DNA from: Desulfovibrio desulfuricans
GTDB lineage: Bacteria; Desulfobacterota; Desulfovibrionia; Desulfovibrionales; Desulfovibrionaceae
Assembly: GCA_003251995.1 (NCBI GenBank)
Contig: QKDT01000303.1
Location: forward strand, 1-10,470
Length of the DNA: 10,470 nt
Reading direction: 5' to 3'
Shown: positions 1 to 6,184 of the stretch, one piece after another
Layout of the letters: each line of letters opens with the position of its first letter
Numbering within the stretch: position 1 is the first letter of the stretch
Translations under genes and position numbers: made by a program
Notes under the pieces: model-generated
Told to the model about the DNA's origin: nothing
The model's input: the letters and a program-made list of their open reading frames with translations, nothing else
Databases searched by the model: none

Positions 1-1196
1 GCAGGGTTGCGGTGCGTATCCAGAAAAACATCGCGTGCAAGAGCAACCAACCCCGCCTCTCTGGCTGCTACTACCAACTGGGGGTCAGGGCGCGTCACAC
101 TATCCAGCACAGCCAGGCCGCGCCCTTCAAGCATGCCGCACACTATTCTGCACAGCGAAATATCACCCGTAAAGGCCGACCCCATGTGATTGTTGAAGCC
201 GATAGCCATGGGCAAAACCAGCAGATTTTCTTCAAAAATTTTCTGTATTTCCCGCGCGCTCATATTGGTGAGCAATGCGCCGGGGCCGGGGTCTGGTCTG
301 CCGTGGCTGGTGCGCGGCAGAGCCTCCATGGGCTGATGCATAAGGCTGTCGAGCCGCCGTGAAGCCGCGATATCAGAGGTTTCGCGGGCAAACGGCGCGC
401 GGGGCCAGATGGACATTGCCACTGGATACGGCAGCGAGGCGATGTCTTCTGCCGCCTCAAGCTTTTGCCCCATATCATCAATTACAAGAGCCAGCGCCGC
501 CGGGGGCAGAGGTTGGGCGAGATCCGCCAACTGTCCTTCCCTGCCGGGGAAGCTAACAACATAGTATACCAGATCATTGAGTAGGACTTCAAGCGTTCCT
601 TGCGCTGTCCAGCGCACAAATACCCGCGCCCCTGCACTTTGCAGGGTTGCAGTTTGCGCGCGCAGCCCTTCAAGCAACGCCAAACCAAGGCGCAAGGGCG
701 CACAAGGGCCGGTGACGCTGAAATGACGAACATCTTGAACGTTGGGATCTGCCGCCCCAAGGTGTGATGCGGCAAGAGATGTAGATGCTTGTGGTGCTTC
801 GCCCTGGCGGTCGCTGTGCGGAAAAACCCGCTGCCAACGAGCCTGTGGAAGTGCCAATGGGAGCAAACGCGCCAGCATGGCGTCCAGCGTGTTCAGTACC
901 ACCGCTTTGTCAAAAGGCGTTACGCCTGAGGCCGCAGCACCGGAAGAAACCACCCCCGGGGCAATAGCAGCAGACACAACCCGTGGTTTTGCGGTCGGGC
1001 CTTCCAGCCGCCGCTGAACCCAGCAGGATACAGCCAGACTGAACACAAGCCACAGTATGCCGCCCACGGCGAGCTTTGCAGATGCAGACAGCCCCCCGGC
1101 AGGCCACAAGGGTCTGCCCGGAGGGCTGTTTGATAACTTTGTGTCGCGCAACGGCAACAGCCTGTTTATTCCTGCCCGTTCGCCTTGCGGCGGCAA
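1..1196 (-). CDS. Divergent polysaccharide deacetylase (YibQ/DUF610 family), C-terminus cut off
   Basis: This frame is open from the left edge to a stop at 1269-1271. It shows the signatures of the divergent polysaccharide deacetylase family, a NodB-like fold thought to act on cell-wall or envelope glycans. Numbering from the TTG at 1196, there is one membrane segment at about residues 43-60 (AVGGILWLVFSLAVSCWV), then a low-complexity Ala/Pro linker. The deacetylase domain begins near 236 with ALVIDDMGQ (Asp240/241), followed by HQPMEAL (287-293) and NNHMGS (His337). The protein is probably a type II membrane protein with a periplasmic catalytic domain. No good ATG or GTG exists upstream of the membrane segment. 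I chose the TTG at 1196, 5 bases after the ctpA stop, because AGGA lies 10 bases before it; TTGs at 1157 and 1151 are alternatives. It is very likely cotranscribed with ctpA. The family call is firm; the substrate and the start are not. Confidence 0.85.
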   Translation of the reverse strand, partial: MPPQGERAGINRLLPLRDTKLSNSPPGRPLWPAGGLSASAKLAVGGILWLVFSLAVSCWVQRRLEGPTAKPRVVSAAIAPGVVSSGAAASGVTPFDKAVVLNTLDAMLARLLPLALPQARWQRVFPHSDRQGEAPQASTSLAASHLGAADPNVQDVRHFSVTGPCAPLRLGLALLEGLRAQTATLQSAGARVFVRWTAQGTLEVLLNDLVYYVVSFPGREGQLADLAQPLPPAALALVIDDMGQKLEAAEDIASLPYPVAMSIWPRAPFARETSDIAASRRLDSLMHQPMEALPRTSHGRPDPGPGALLTNMSAREIQKIFEENLLVLPMAIGFNNHMGSAFTGDISLCRIVCGMLEGRGLAVLDSVTRPDPQLVVAAREAGLVALARDVFLDTHRNP

Positions 1197-1201
1197 CGGG
1201 G

Positions 1202-2530
1202 TTAGTTCCTGATTTCCCGCATCTTGGGCAAGCTCTTGACCATTTGCAGGGCCATGCGCAACTGATTGTCACGCGCGAGCTGCTCGGCGGCATCTTCCTT
1301 GCCGCCCTTGGTCTTAGACGATTTTTTATCCTTGCCGTTTTCGAGATGTCGATTCAGATCCTGCTCACGCACCATCAGACGGGGATTATCCTTGTCATCC
1401 GTGCGGGGCGCTTCAAAAGGCACTTCCACATCAGGCACAATGCCCTCGGCCTGAATGGAACTGCCGCTGGGCGTGTAGTACAGGGCAACCGTAAGCTTGA
1501 GGCCAGAGCCGTCGGAAAGCGGAATAATATTCTGCACAGACCCCTTGCCAAATGAGCGCTCGCCCACGGTGAGAGCGCGCTTTTGGTCACGCAAAGCACC
1601 TGCCACAATTTCAGAGGCAGAGGCGGAGCCAGCGTTGATAAGCACCACCATGGGCGCATGGACATCGTCGCTCTGCTTTTTGGCTTCATACACGCGGTCG
1701 GTATTATCACGCCGCCCCTTGATGGAAACGATGACGCCCTTATCAAGGAAGGTATCAGAAACGCTCACAGCCTGATCAAGCAGCCCGCCGGGGTTATTGC
1801 GCAGGTCAAGCACAATGCCCTTGATGCCGCCGGTGTTTTTGGCTTCTTTTTCTGCCGCCTTGAGGGCGTCGCGCAACTCTTCGGTAGTGCGCTCAGAAAA
1901 ACGCGTGAGGCGAATCCAGTAAAAGCCGTCTTCAAGCTTTTTGGATTTCACGCTGATAAGCGGAATAGAGTCGCGAACAATGCGCACAGTCTGCGGGGTC
2001 TTGGCATCATTATGCAGGATGGCAAGTTCCACTTCCGACCCTTTGGGGCCACGGATGCGGGAGACAACCTCCTGCAACGAAAGCTCCTGAGCGGGCTGCC
2101 CGTTGATAGACAGGATAATGTCGCCAGACTTGAGCCCAGCCCGGTGCGCGGGGGTGTCCTCAATAGGAGTGACCACCGTAACCTGACCGTTTTCCATGGA
2201 AATTTCTATACCGATACCAAAGAATTCGCCGGAAGTGGTCTCCTGCATTTCTTTGTATTCTTCGGCATTCATGAAGGTGGAGTGCGGGTCAAGGCCCTGC
2301 AACATACCTTTTACGGCGCCATTTATAAGATCGCCCTGCGTCACATCGCGCACGTAATAGCGTTCTACCAGATCAAGAACCTGGCTAAAGCGCTTGAGCG
2401 CATCAAACTTACTGGGGGCTTCTTTGGGGGCTTCTTTCTTTTCGGCGCACTGGGGAGTACCCGGCAGGGCGACCATGCCGCCCACGGCAAGCAGAAGCAC
2501 AAGGAGACTAAGACGAACAAGAAGACGCAT
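1202..2530 (-). CDS. ctpA: CtpA-type carboxy-terminal processing protease (S41A), periplasmic
   Basis: This 442-residue protein is a tail-specific serine protease that trims or degrades envelope proteins from their C-termini, often peptidoglycan hydrolases or their regulators. Residues 1-29 form a Sec signal peptide (MRLLVRLSLLVLLLAVGG then small residues). A helical region, a PDZ domain at about 103-183 and the S41 core follow. The catalytic Ser/Lys dyad fits SASASE (Ser304) and FGKG (Lys329), with Asp315 at the spacing seen in E. coli Tsp. The conserved DLRNNPGGLL loop is present. The C-terminal tail from about 390 is Lys-rich and probably helical. I set the start at the ATG at 2530, which has GGAGA 8 bases upstream and puts the signal peptide at the very N-terminus; an in-frame ATG at 2617 would add 29 residues that hide it. 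The deacetylase gene follows 5 bases after the stop. Confidence 0.95.
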   Translation of the reverse strand: MRLLVRLSLLVLLLAVGGMVALPGTPQCAEKKEAPKEAPSKFDALKRFSQVLDLVERYYVRDVTQGDLINGAVKGMLQGLDPHSTFMNAEEYKEMQETTSGEFFGIGIEISMENGQVTVVTPIEDTPAHRAGLKSGDIILSINGQPAQELSLQEVVSRIRGPKGSEVELAILHNDAKTPQTVRIVRDSIPLISVKSKKLEDGFYWIRLTRFSERTTEELRDALKAAEKEAKNTGGIKGIVLDLRNNPGGLLDQAVSVSDTFLDKGVIVSIKGRRDNTDRVYEAKKQSDDVHAPMVVLINAGSASASEIVAGALRDQKRALTVGERSFGKGSVQNIIPLSDGSGLKLTVALYYTPSGSSIQAEGIVPDVEVPFEAPRTDDKDNPRLMVREQDLNRHLENGKDKKSSKTKGGKEDAAEQLARDNQLRMALQMVKSLPKMREIRN

Positions 2531-2735
2531 AACAACGATCTCCAGGCGGACGTAATGAACGAAGACAGCGCCGCAAGCCAACAGCCGCAACGCAGGGGGT
2601 GCTGCAACGCCAGCCAATGGAGGGGCCGCGCACCAGCCGGATAGTGACCCTTTTCAAGCTAAATTGCAAATCAAAAAGGTGCCTTTTGCGCCTAGTAGGC
2701 CACTCTGCCAAGGTCTGACCGCAGGCGGTTACGTG

Positions 2736-2760
2736 CGCGTAGCAACAGTATTGCTGCGCG
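2736..2760. repeat. Imperfect inverted repeat upstream of ctpA
   Basis: Two 10-base arms (2736-2745 and 2751-2760) pair at nine positions around a 5-base loop (CAGTA). It sits just past the rubrerythrin terminator and about 205 bases before the ctpA start. No T-run follows it on either side. It could be a leader hairpin, a protein site or chance. The rest of 2531-2735 shows no ORF I trust and no clear sigma-70 promoter, although the ctpA promoter should lie there. Confidence 0.35.
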
Positions 2761-2764
2761 ACCC

Positions 2765-2824
2765 AAAAAAATGCGCCGGGTGAAACTGAGAATACTAAAT
2801 CAGCAGTTTCGCCCGGCGCATTTT
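2765..2824 (-). terminator. Rho-independent terminator downstream of rubrerythrin
   Basis: Two 20-base arms (2768-2787 and 2805-2824) are complementary along their whole length except for one G-U type pair, around a 17-base loop. Read on the minus strand, the GC-rich core is followed by seven T. It would end the rubrerythrin transcript, 226 bases beyond its stop. On the plus strand the stem ends in only four T, so any plus-strand activity would be weaker. Confidence 0.85.
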
Positions 2825-2938
2825 GAGCGTCTCAAGTCAGGCTAAGGTTCGCCCTGTTCAGAGGGAAACAGGCGACAAAAGCATGCACGTCAGCAAATTT
2901 GCGACAACATCGCTTGCCGCCGCCGCGCACCTTGCAAG

Positions 2939-3013
2939 TTACGCATGCGCTTCGCTGGCGTTCACACGCCAGTTGCGGCACCAGCCCTTGTTCCAGCCTT
3001 CAATGCAAGCCAT
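2939..3013 (-). CDS. Candidate 24-residue Trp/Cys-rich small ORF after rubrerythrin
   Basis: An ATG at 3013 opens a 24-codon frame with three Trp and two Cys (it includes CIEGWNKGWCRNW), ending in TAA. It lies between the rubrerythrin stop and the rubrerythrin terminator, so it should be on the same transcript. It is also in the same frame as rubrerythrin: with no other stop in between, the TAA at 3050-3052 and 13 more codons separate them. Codons end mostly in G or C, like the neighbouring genes. The only purine-rich stretch (AGGG) is 13 bases before the ATG, too far to be convincing. It may be a real small protein, a decayed tail, or chance. I recognise no family. Confidence 0.25.
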   Translation of the reverse strand: MACIEGWNKGWCRNWRVNASEAHA

Positions 3014-3049
3014 GGTACGGATTGCACCCTTGTTCGCCCGCTGGGCGGA

Positions 3050-3544
3050 TTAGTCTTCGACCTTAAAGAAAGCCGCTGCACCGCCGCCGCACACAGGACA
3101 CGCGTCGCAGGGGCCTTCATGGGTGTAACCGCAGACTTTGCACACATAATAATCAGTGGCGGGAAGTTCAGCGGGATTTTCCAGAGCCTTTTTATACAGA
3201 TTGGCGTGGATTTCTTCCACCTGATTGGCAAAGTCAAAATATTTGGCAACAGCGCCCATGCCTTCGGCCTGAGCCTGCTTGATCATGTCAGGATACATGG
3301 TGGTGAATTCGTAAGTTTCACCTTCAATGGCAGATTTGAGGTTAGCCGCAGTGTTGCCAATTTTGCCGGCATTTTTAAGGTGCGCATGTGCGTGCACAGT
3401 TTCTGCTGCCGCTGCGGCGCGGAACAGCTTGGCAACCTGATGCAGGCCTTCTTTGTCGGCAGCGAGTGCAAAGGCAAGATACTTGCGGTTAGCCTGGGAT
3501 TCGCCGGCAAAGGCCGCCATCAGATTTTCTTGTGTGGTGCTCAT
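3050..3544 (-). CDS. rbr: Rubrerythrin (diiron peroxidase with rubredoxin domain)
   Basis: This 164-residue cytoplasmic protein reduces hydrogen peroxide in anaerobes, taking electrons through its rubredoxin centre. The N-terminal four-helix part carries the diiron ligands at family spacing: Glu15, Glu48-x2-His51, Glu76-x2-Glu79 and Glu110-x2-His113. The C-terminal rubredoxin domain has Cys135-x2-Cys138 and Cys149-x2-Cys152. An extra Cys146 sits inside the second loop, and the gap between the two Cys pairs is short (10 residues). Two ATGs are adjacent. I chose the second, at 3544, because AGGAG ends 7 bases before it; a start at 3586 would add a basic stretch with no ribosome-binding site. 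The gene is monocistronic or carries only the small ORF at 2939-3013, and it diverges from the DUF985 cupin gene. A palindrome at 3576-3594 probably controls it. Confidence 0.95.
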   Translation of the reverse strand: MSTTQENLMAAFAGESQANRKYLAFALAADKEGLHQVAKLFRAAAAAETVHAHAHLKNAGKIGNTAANLKSAIEGETYEFTTMYPDMIKQAQAEGMGAVAKYFDFANQVEEIHANLYKKALENPAELPATDYYVCKVCGYTHEGPCDACPVCGGGAAAFFKVED

Positions 3545-3575
3545 CATCTGTCTCCTTGGTGAAGAAGTTATTTTT

Positions 3576-3594
3576 ATCAGGAACAATTCCTAAT
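3576..3594. promoter_or_regulatory. Candidate operator (PerR/Fur-type palindrome) for rubrerythrin
   Basis: On the minus strand this reads ATTAGGAA, TTG, TTCCTGAT: 8-base arms with one mismatch and a perfect 5-base core (AGGAA/TTCCT). It begins 32 bases before the rubrerythrin ATG and overlaps the likely -10. Rubrerythrin genes in Desulfovibrio are known members of PerR regulons, and PerR is a Fur-family repressor that binds such palindromes. That makes PerR the first candidate, but this is inference from position and shape. Confidence 0.5.
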
Positions 3595-3640
3595 TAAAGA
3601 ATTCCACTGCTCTTGTAAAGCTTTTTTTTAAAAAAATGAT
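3591..3640 (-). promoter_or_regulatory. Likely rubrerythrin promoter with A/T-rich upstream element
   Basis: On the minus strand, TTTACA (3619-3614) can act as -35. TAATTA (3596-3591, 17-base spacer) or TTTAAT (3598-3593, 15-base spacer) can act as -10; neither is a good consensus match. Immediately upstream of the -35 is a run of T and A (3620-3640) resembling an UP element. The -10 overlaps the palindrome at 3576-3594, which would suit repression. Confidence 0.4.
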
Positions 3641-3662
3641 TTTGCTGCCCGCCCATTACTCA

Positions 3663-3690
3663 TTGATACCGTTGCGTAGAACGCTATGAC
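3663..3690 (+). promoter_or_regulatory. Likely promoter of the cupin-yigZ pair
   Basis: TTGATA (3663-3668) and TATGAC (3685-3690) match the sigma-70 -35 and -10 boxes at five and four positions, with a 16-base spacer. Transcription would begin about 10 bases before the ATG at 3707, giving a very short leader that includes the AAAGG ribosome-binding site. Confidence 0.4.
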
Positions 3691-3706
3691 AAGCTAAAAG
3701 GTACCT

Positions 3707-4255
3707 ATGAACGCCCAAGAAATCATATCTCATTTCGGCATGCGGCCCCACCCCGAAGGGGGTTTTTATCACCGCACCTACGAGGCCCCGCAGATACTCA
3801 CTGCGGATGAAATGCCCTGTGGTTTTATCGGGCCAAGGCCGGTCTCTACCGCCATTCTCTTTTTGCTTGAGCAGGGGCACTATTCGCGCCTTCACCGAAT
3901 CAGGCAGGATGAATTGTGGCATTTCTACTTTGGCGGCCCCTTGCGCCTGGCCTGCATAGATACCCACGGGCACCCTCGCGAAATTTTGCTTGGCACCGAC
4001 ATTCTGGCAGGGCAGCATGTGCAGTTTACTATTCCCGGCGGCTGCTGGTTTGGTGCCACGCCAGCTCCTGGCAGCGAATTTGCCCTTGTTGGCTGCACTG
4101 TTTCACCAGGTTTTGATATGGAAGACCTGCGCCTTGGTCAGCCAGAAGAACTGACAATGCGCTACCCCATGGCGAAGGATTGCATCCGCGAATTCTGCCC
4201 ACCTTTGAACGACGCCCAACGCGCCGCATGTAGAAGATGTGGTGACGACGAATGA
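3707..4255 (+). CDS. DUF985 (Cupin_5) family protein with Cys-rich C-terminal tail
   Basis: This 182-residue protein is probably cytoplasmic. Its fold is a single cupin beta-barrel of the DUF985 family, whose biochemical function is not settled; sugar-epimerase-like structures are known in the wider superfamily. Visible family motifs are PHPEGGFYHRTY (14-25), the strand LHRIRQDELWHFYFGG (62-77) with His63 and His72 as possible metal ligands, PGGCWFG (110-116) and VSPGFDMEDLRLG (132-144). After the barrel, residues 150-182 hold four Cys (159, 164, 175, 178) ending in CRRCGDDE, which looks longer than the family core needs. The start has AAAGG 5 bases upstream. The stop overlaps the next start by 4 bases (ATGA), implying translational coupling to yigZ. 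The function is unknown. Confidence 0.85.
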   Translation: MNAQEIISHFGMRPHPEGGFYHRTYEAPQILTADEMPCGFIGPRPVSTAILFLLEQGHYSRLHRIRQDELWHFYFGGPLRLACIDTHGHPREILLGTDILAGQHVQFTIPGGCWFGATPAPGSEFALVGCTVSPGFDMEDLRLGQPEELTMRYPMAKDCIREFCPPLNDAQRAACRRCGDDE

Positions 4256-4890
4256 CCCGCTATGCCGTGCCTGATGTTGCACCGCAGCATCCGCACAGCA
4301 CAGAGATCGTTATCCGCCGCAGCCGTTTTTTGACCCAGTGCGCCCACACGCCCGATGCGGCAACAGCGCGTGCTTTCGTGGAGCAGGTACGGCGTCAGCA
4401 CGCTGATGCTACACACAATTGCTGGGCATATGCCGCTGGCGCGCCAGGGGATACAGCCCAGATCGGCTCGTCCGATGACGGTGAACCCCACGGTACCGCA
4501 GGCAGACCCATGCTGCAAATTGTGCTGCACAGCGGCATTGGCGAATTGTGCGTGGTGGTGAGCCGCTGGTTTGGCGGCGTCAAACTGGGTACAGGCGGCC
4601 TGGTACGGGCCTATCAGGACAGCGTGCGCGAAAATCTGGCAGACATTCCCCTTCGCCAGCGCGTGCCGGAAACAAGCCTGAAGCTGACTGTCGCCTATGC
4701 TCACCTGGATGCCCTGCGCCGCATGTTGCCGACCTTTGAAGCCCGCCTTACGGAAGAAGACTATCAGGCTGAAGCCCGGTTGCTGCTGTGCCTGCCGGCA
4801 GAGCATGTGGAAAAATTTCAGGTCGCCCTGGCAGGGATCAGCAATGGCGCGGCCCTGTGCAGCGTGCTTGAAGACGGCGAAAACGCCTGA
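4252..4890 (+). CDS. yigZ: YigZ/IMPACT family protein
   Basis: This 212-residue protein belongs to the IMPACT (UPF0029) family, close in length to E. coli YigZ. The N-terminal IMPACT domain carries SDDGEPHGTAG (74-84) and VVVSRWFGGVKLGTGGLVRAY (101-121), the family's two signature stretches. The C-terminal ferredoxin-like DUF1949 domain covers about 143-205. Eukaryotic IMPACT regulates the kinase GCN2; in bacteria the role is unclear, with links to ribosome or nucleic-acid binding proposed. It is translationally coupled to the cupin upstream and followed after 18 bases by a strong terminator, so the pair forms a two-gene transcript. Confidence 0.93.
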   Translation: MTRYAVPDVAPQHPHSTEIVIRRSRFLTQCAHTPDAATARAFVEQVRRQHADATHNCWAYAAGAPGDTAQIGSSDDGEPHGTAGRPMLQIVLHSGIGELCVVVSRWFGGVKLGTGGLVRAYQDSVRENLADIPLRQRVPETSLKLTVAYAHLDALRRMLPTFEARLTEEDYQAEARLLLCLPAEHVEKFQVALAGISNGAALCSVLEDGENA

Positions 4891-4908
4891 CACATTTTTT
4901 GAGCGTTC

Positions 4909-4943
4909 AAAAAGCCCGCTGGCATCTGTCGGCGGGCTTTTTT
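4909..4943 (+). terminator. Rho-independent terminator after yigZ
   Basis: Arms of 11 bases (AAAAAGCCCGC at 4909-4919 and its complement at 4932-4942) enclose a 12-base loop and run into T-rich sequence. It ends the cupin-yigZ transcript. Confidence 0.9.
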
Positions 4944-5088
4944 ATTGCTGGCGCAAATGAAGGTCGGGCCTGCCCAATGCAAAGCCTGCAACATCAGCAA
5001 GACCAAAGAGCATTCGCCGTGCGTAAACACTGTTGCCGACATGAAGGCAAGTAGGCTGTTTCCCCGGCGCCAAGAACCATAACACACA

Positions 5089-5114
5089 GGGCCGCCGGAA
5101 AATTCCAGCGGCCC
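5089..5114 (-). terminator. GC-rich hairpin at the end of the YkgJ-TPR operon
   Basis: Twelve-base arms around a two-base centre (effectively a four-base or larger loop) form a stable stem with one G-U type pair, 30 bases after the TPR stop. No T-run follows on the minus strand, so it may be a weak terminator or a 3'-end stabilising hairpin. Between it and the terminator at 4909-4943 (4944-5088) I see no supported gene. Confidence 0.5.
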
Positions 5115-5143
5115 TGACAAATACGCATCAAGCAAGGGGTGGT

Positions 5144-5773
5144 TTATGCCACACCATTGGCCTTGAGCTCTTCAAGAAAACCTTCCGGCACATCAAAGCC
5201 CAGAGCCTGCGCTTTTTTGGCGGATTCGGCGGCGTCGGCAAACTGACCCATTTCAAACTGTGCCAGCGCCAGATTGTTCCAGGCCGGGGCAAAGCCGGGC
5301 TGCTGCTTGAGCACGTCCTTGCAGGCAGTTTCGCAAGCGGCAAAGTCGCCCTTCATATAATAGGCTGTAGAAAGTGCGTTTTTGGCCTGCACAAATTCGG
5401 GATCCCACTTGAGGGCCTTGTTCAAGGCCGTGATGGCCTTGTCCGGCTCACCGCGCTGCAAATGCACAAAGGCGATGTTGCTCCACGGCACAGGGAACTT
5501 GGCGCGGCAGTTGGCGGCTTCTTCGTTGTAACGCAGGCAGCCGTCAAGGTCGCCGCGTTCCAGGCAGATGCCGCCCAATTGCACATAGGCTTCTGCCAGA
5601 TGGGGCGAGTTGCGCACCGCGTTGAGCAGGGCTTCTTCTGCTGCCACAAAATCACGCTTGGTCAACAGGGCCAGGCCAAGGTTGTAGTAATGCGTTGCAC
5701 ATTGCTCGTTTTGGGCAATTTCTGCCTTGAGGTCTGCAATGTATTCATCCAGGTCATCGTAGCGAGCTTTCAT
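5144..5773 (-). CDS. Tetratricopeptide repeat protein (five 34-residue repeats)
   Basis: This 209-residue protein has no signal peptide or membrane segment, so it is probably cytoplasmic. It has an N-terminal helix (about 1-24), then five consecutive TPR units of exactly 34 residues at 26-59, 60-93, 94-127, 128-161 and 162-195, then a short capping helix. The canonical W/L-G-Y-A-F-A-P pattern is visible, for example PVPWSNIAFVHLQRG and APAWNNLALAQFEMG. Six Cys are scattered with no obvious metal site. Such domains bind partner proteins and have no activity of their own. Its ATG overlaps the stop of the preceding gene by 4 bases, and GAGGGG lies just upstream. The natural guess is that it scaffolds the products of the two genes before it, but this is inferred only from the operon. 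Confidence 0.9.
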   Translation of the reverse strand: MKARYDDLDEYIADLKAEIAQNEQCATHYYNLGLALLTKRDFVAAEEALLNAVRNSPHLAEAYVQLGGICLERGDLDGCLRYNEEAANCRAKFPVPWSNIAFVHLQRGEPDKAITALNKALKWDPEFVQAKNALSTAYYMKGDFAACETACKDVLKQQPGFAPAWNNLALAQFEMGQFADAAESAKKAQALGFDVPEGFLEELKANGVA

Positions 5774-6162
5774 GCTATGTGCCCCTCTTTTTTCAAAAGA
5801 TCATAGTACCATCGGCAAAAATCAAAAATGCCCATGTACTTTTCGTCCTTATTGACCACGCCAAGGGCGCATTCTGTGGCCCCCTTGCTGTAGGCCTTGC
5901 CATACGGCCCTTTTTGGGCCGCGTCTCTCAAAAACTGGTTGACCAACTGCTGCGTGGTGCGCTTGGACACGTCGGTTCGCATATCGAGCGGTTCGTTGGG
6001 CTTCTGAAAAGGATCCCAGTTGTCGTAGCCGATACGATCCACAAATTTGCGACGGCGCGGATTCATGCGGTCATAAATTTCGCGCTTGAGAACTTCCTGC
6101 TCATCCGTAAGCTGCTGCGGCGTTCCGTCGCGAAAGACGGTGGCGGGAATGCTGCCGTACAT
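5770..6162 (-). CDS. Conserved-looking hypothetical protein, 130 residues
   Basis: I do not recognise a family. The protein is soluble-looking and charged, with no signal peptide or membrane segment. Residues 20-45 are basic (RMNPRRRKFVDRIGY). A distinctive aromatic/Pro stretch, YDNWDPFQKPNEP, covers 46-58. The C-terminal half is probably helical and ends with FDFCRWYYDLLKKEGH. The two Cys (98, 116) do not form a metal motif. AAAGGAG lies 6 bases before the ATG, a strong ribosome-binding site. The gene starts 22 bases after the YkgJ-type gene and overlaps the TPR gene by 4 bases, so all three are surely cotranscribed. My impression is a protein restricted to Desulfovibrio relatives; a database search is needed to confirm that. 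Confidence 0.8.
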   Translation of the reverse strand: MYGSIPATVFRDGTPQQLTDEQEVLKREIYDRMNPRRRKFVDRIGYDNWDPFQKPNEPLDMRTDVSKRTTQQLVNQFLRDAAQKGPYGKAYSKGATECALGVVNKDEKYMGIFDFCRWYYDLLKKEGHIA

Positions 6163-6184
6163 CTCAAACTCCTTTCACGCCCGA

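Noticed and set aside
1583..2644. 353-codon plus-strand open frame
   Set aside because: It is the exact antisense of ctpA, whose minus-strand product has a signal peptide, PDZ domain and catalytic motifs. GC-rich coding sequence commonly opens the opposite strand.
2945..3562. 205-codon plus-strand open frame
   Set aside because: Antisense of rubrerythrin, which has complete diiron and rubredoxin motifs on the minus strand.
4162..4893. 243-codon minus-strand open frame
   Set aside because: Antisense of yigZ and the cupin end, crossing a well-supported ATGA gene junction; no family motifs.
4957..5082. 41-codon plus-strand ORF with a CKAC motif right after the yigZ terminator
   Set aside because: No ribosome-binding site, no promoter I can see, and it lies between two terminators; most likely chance.
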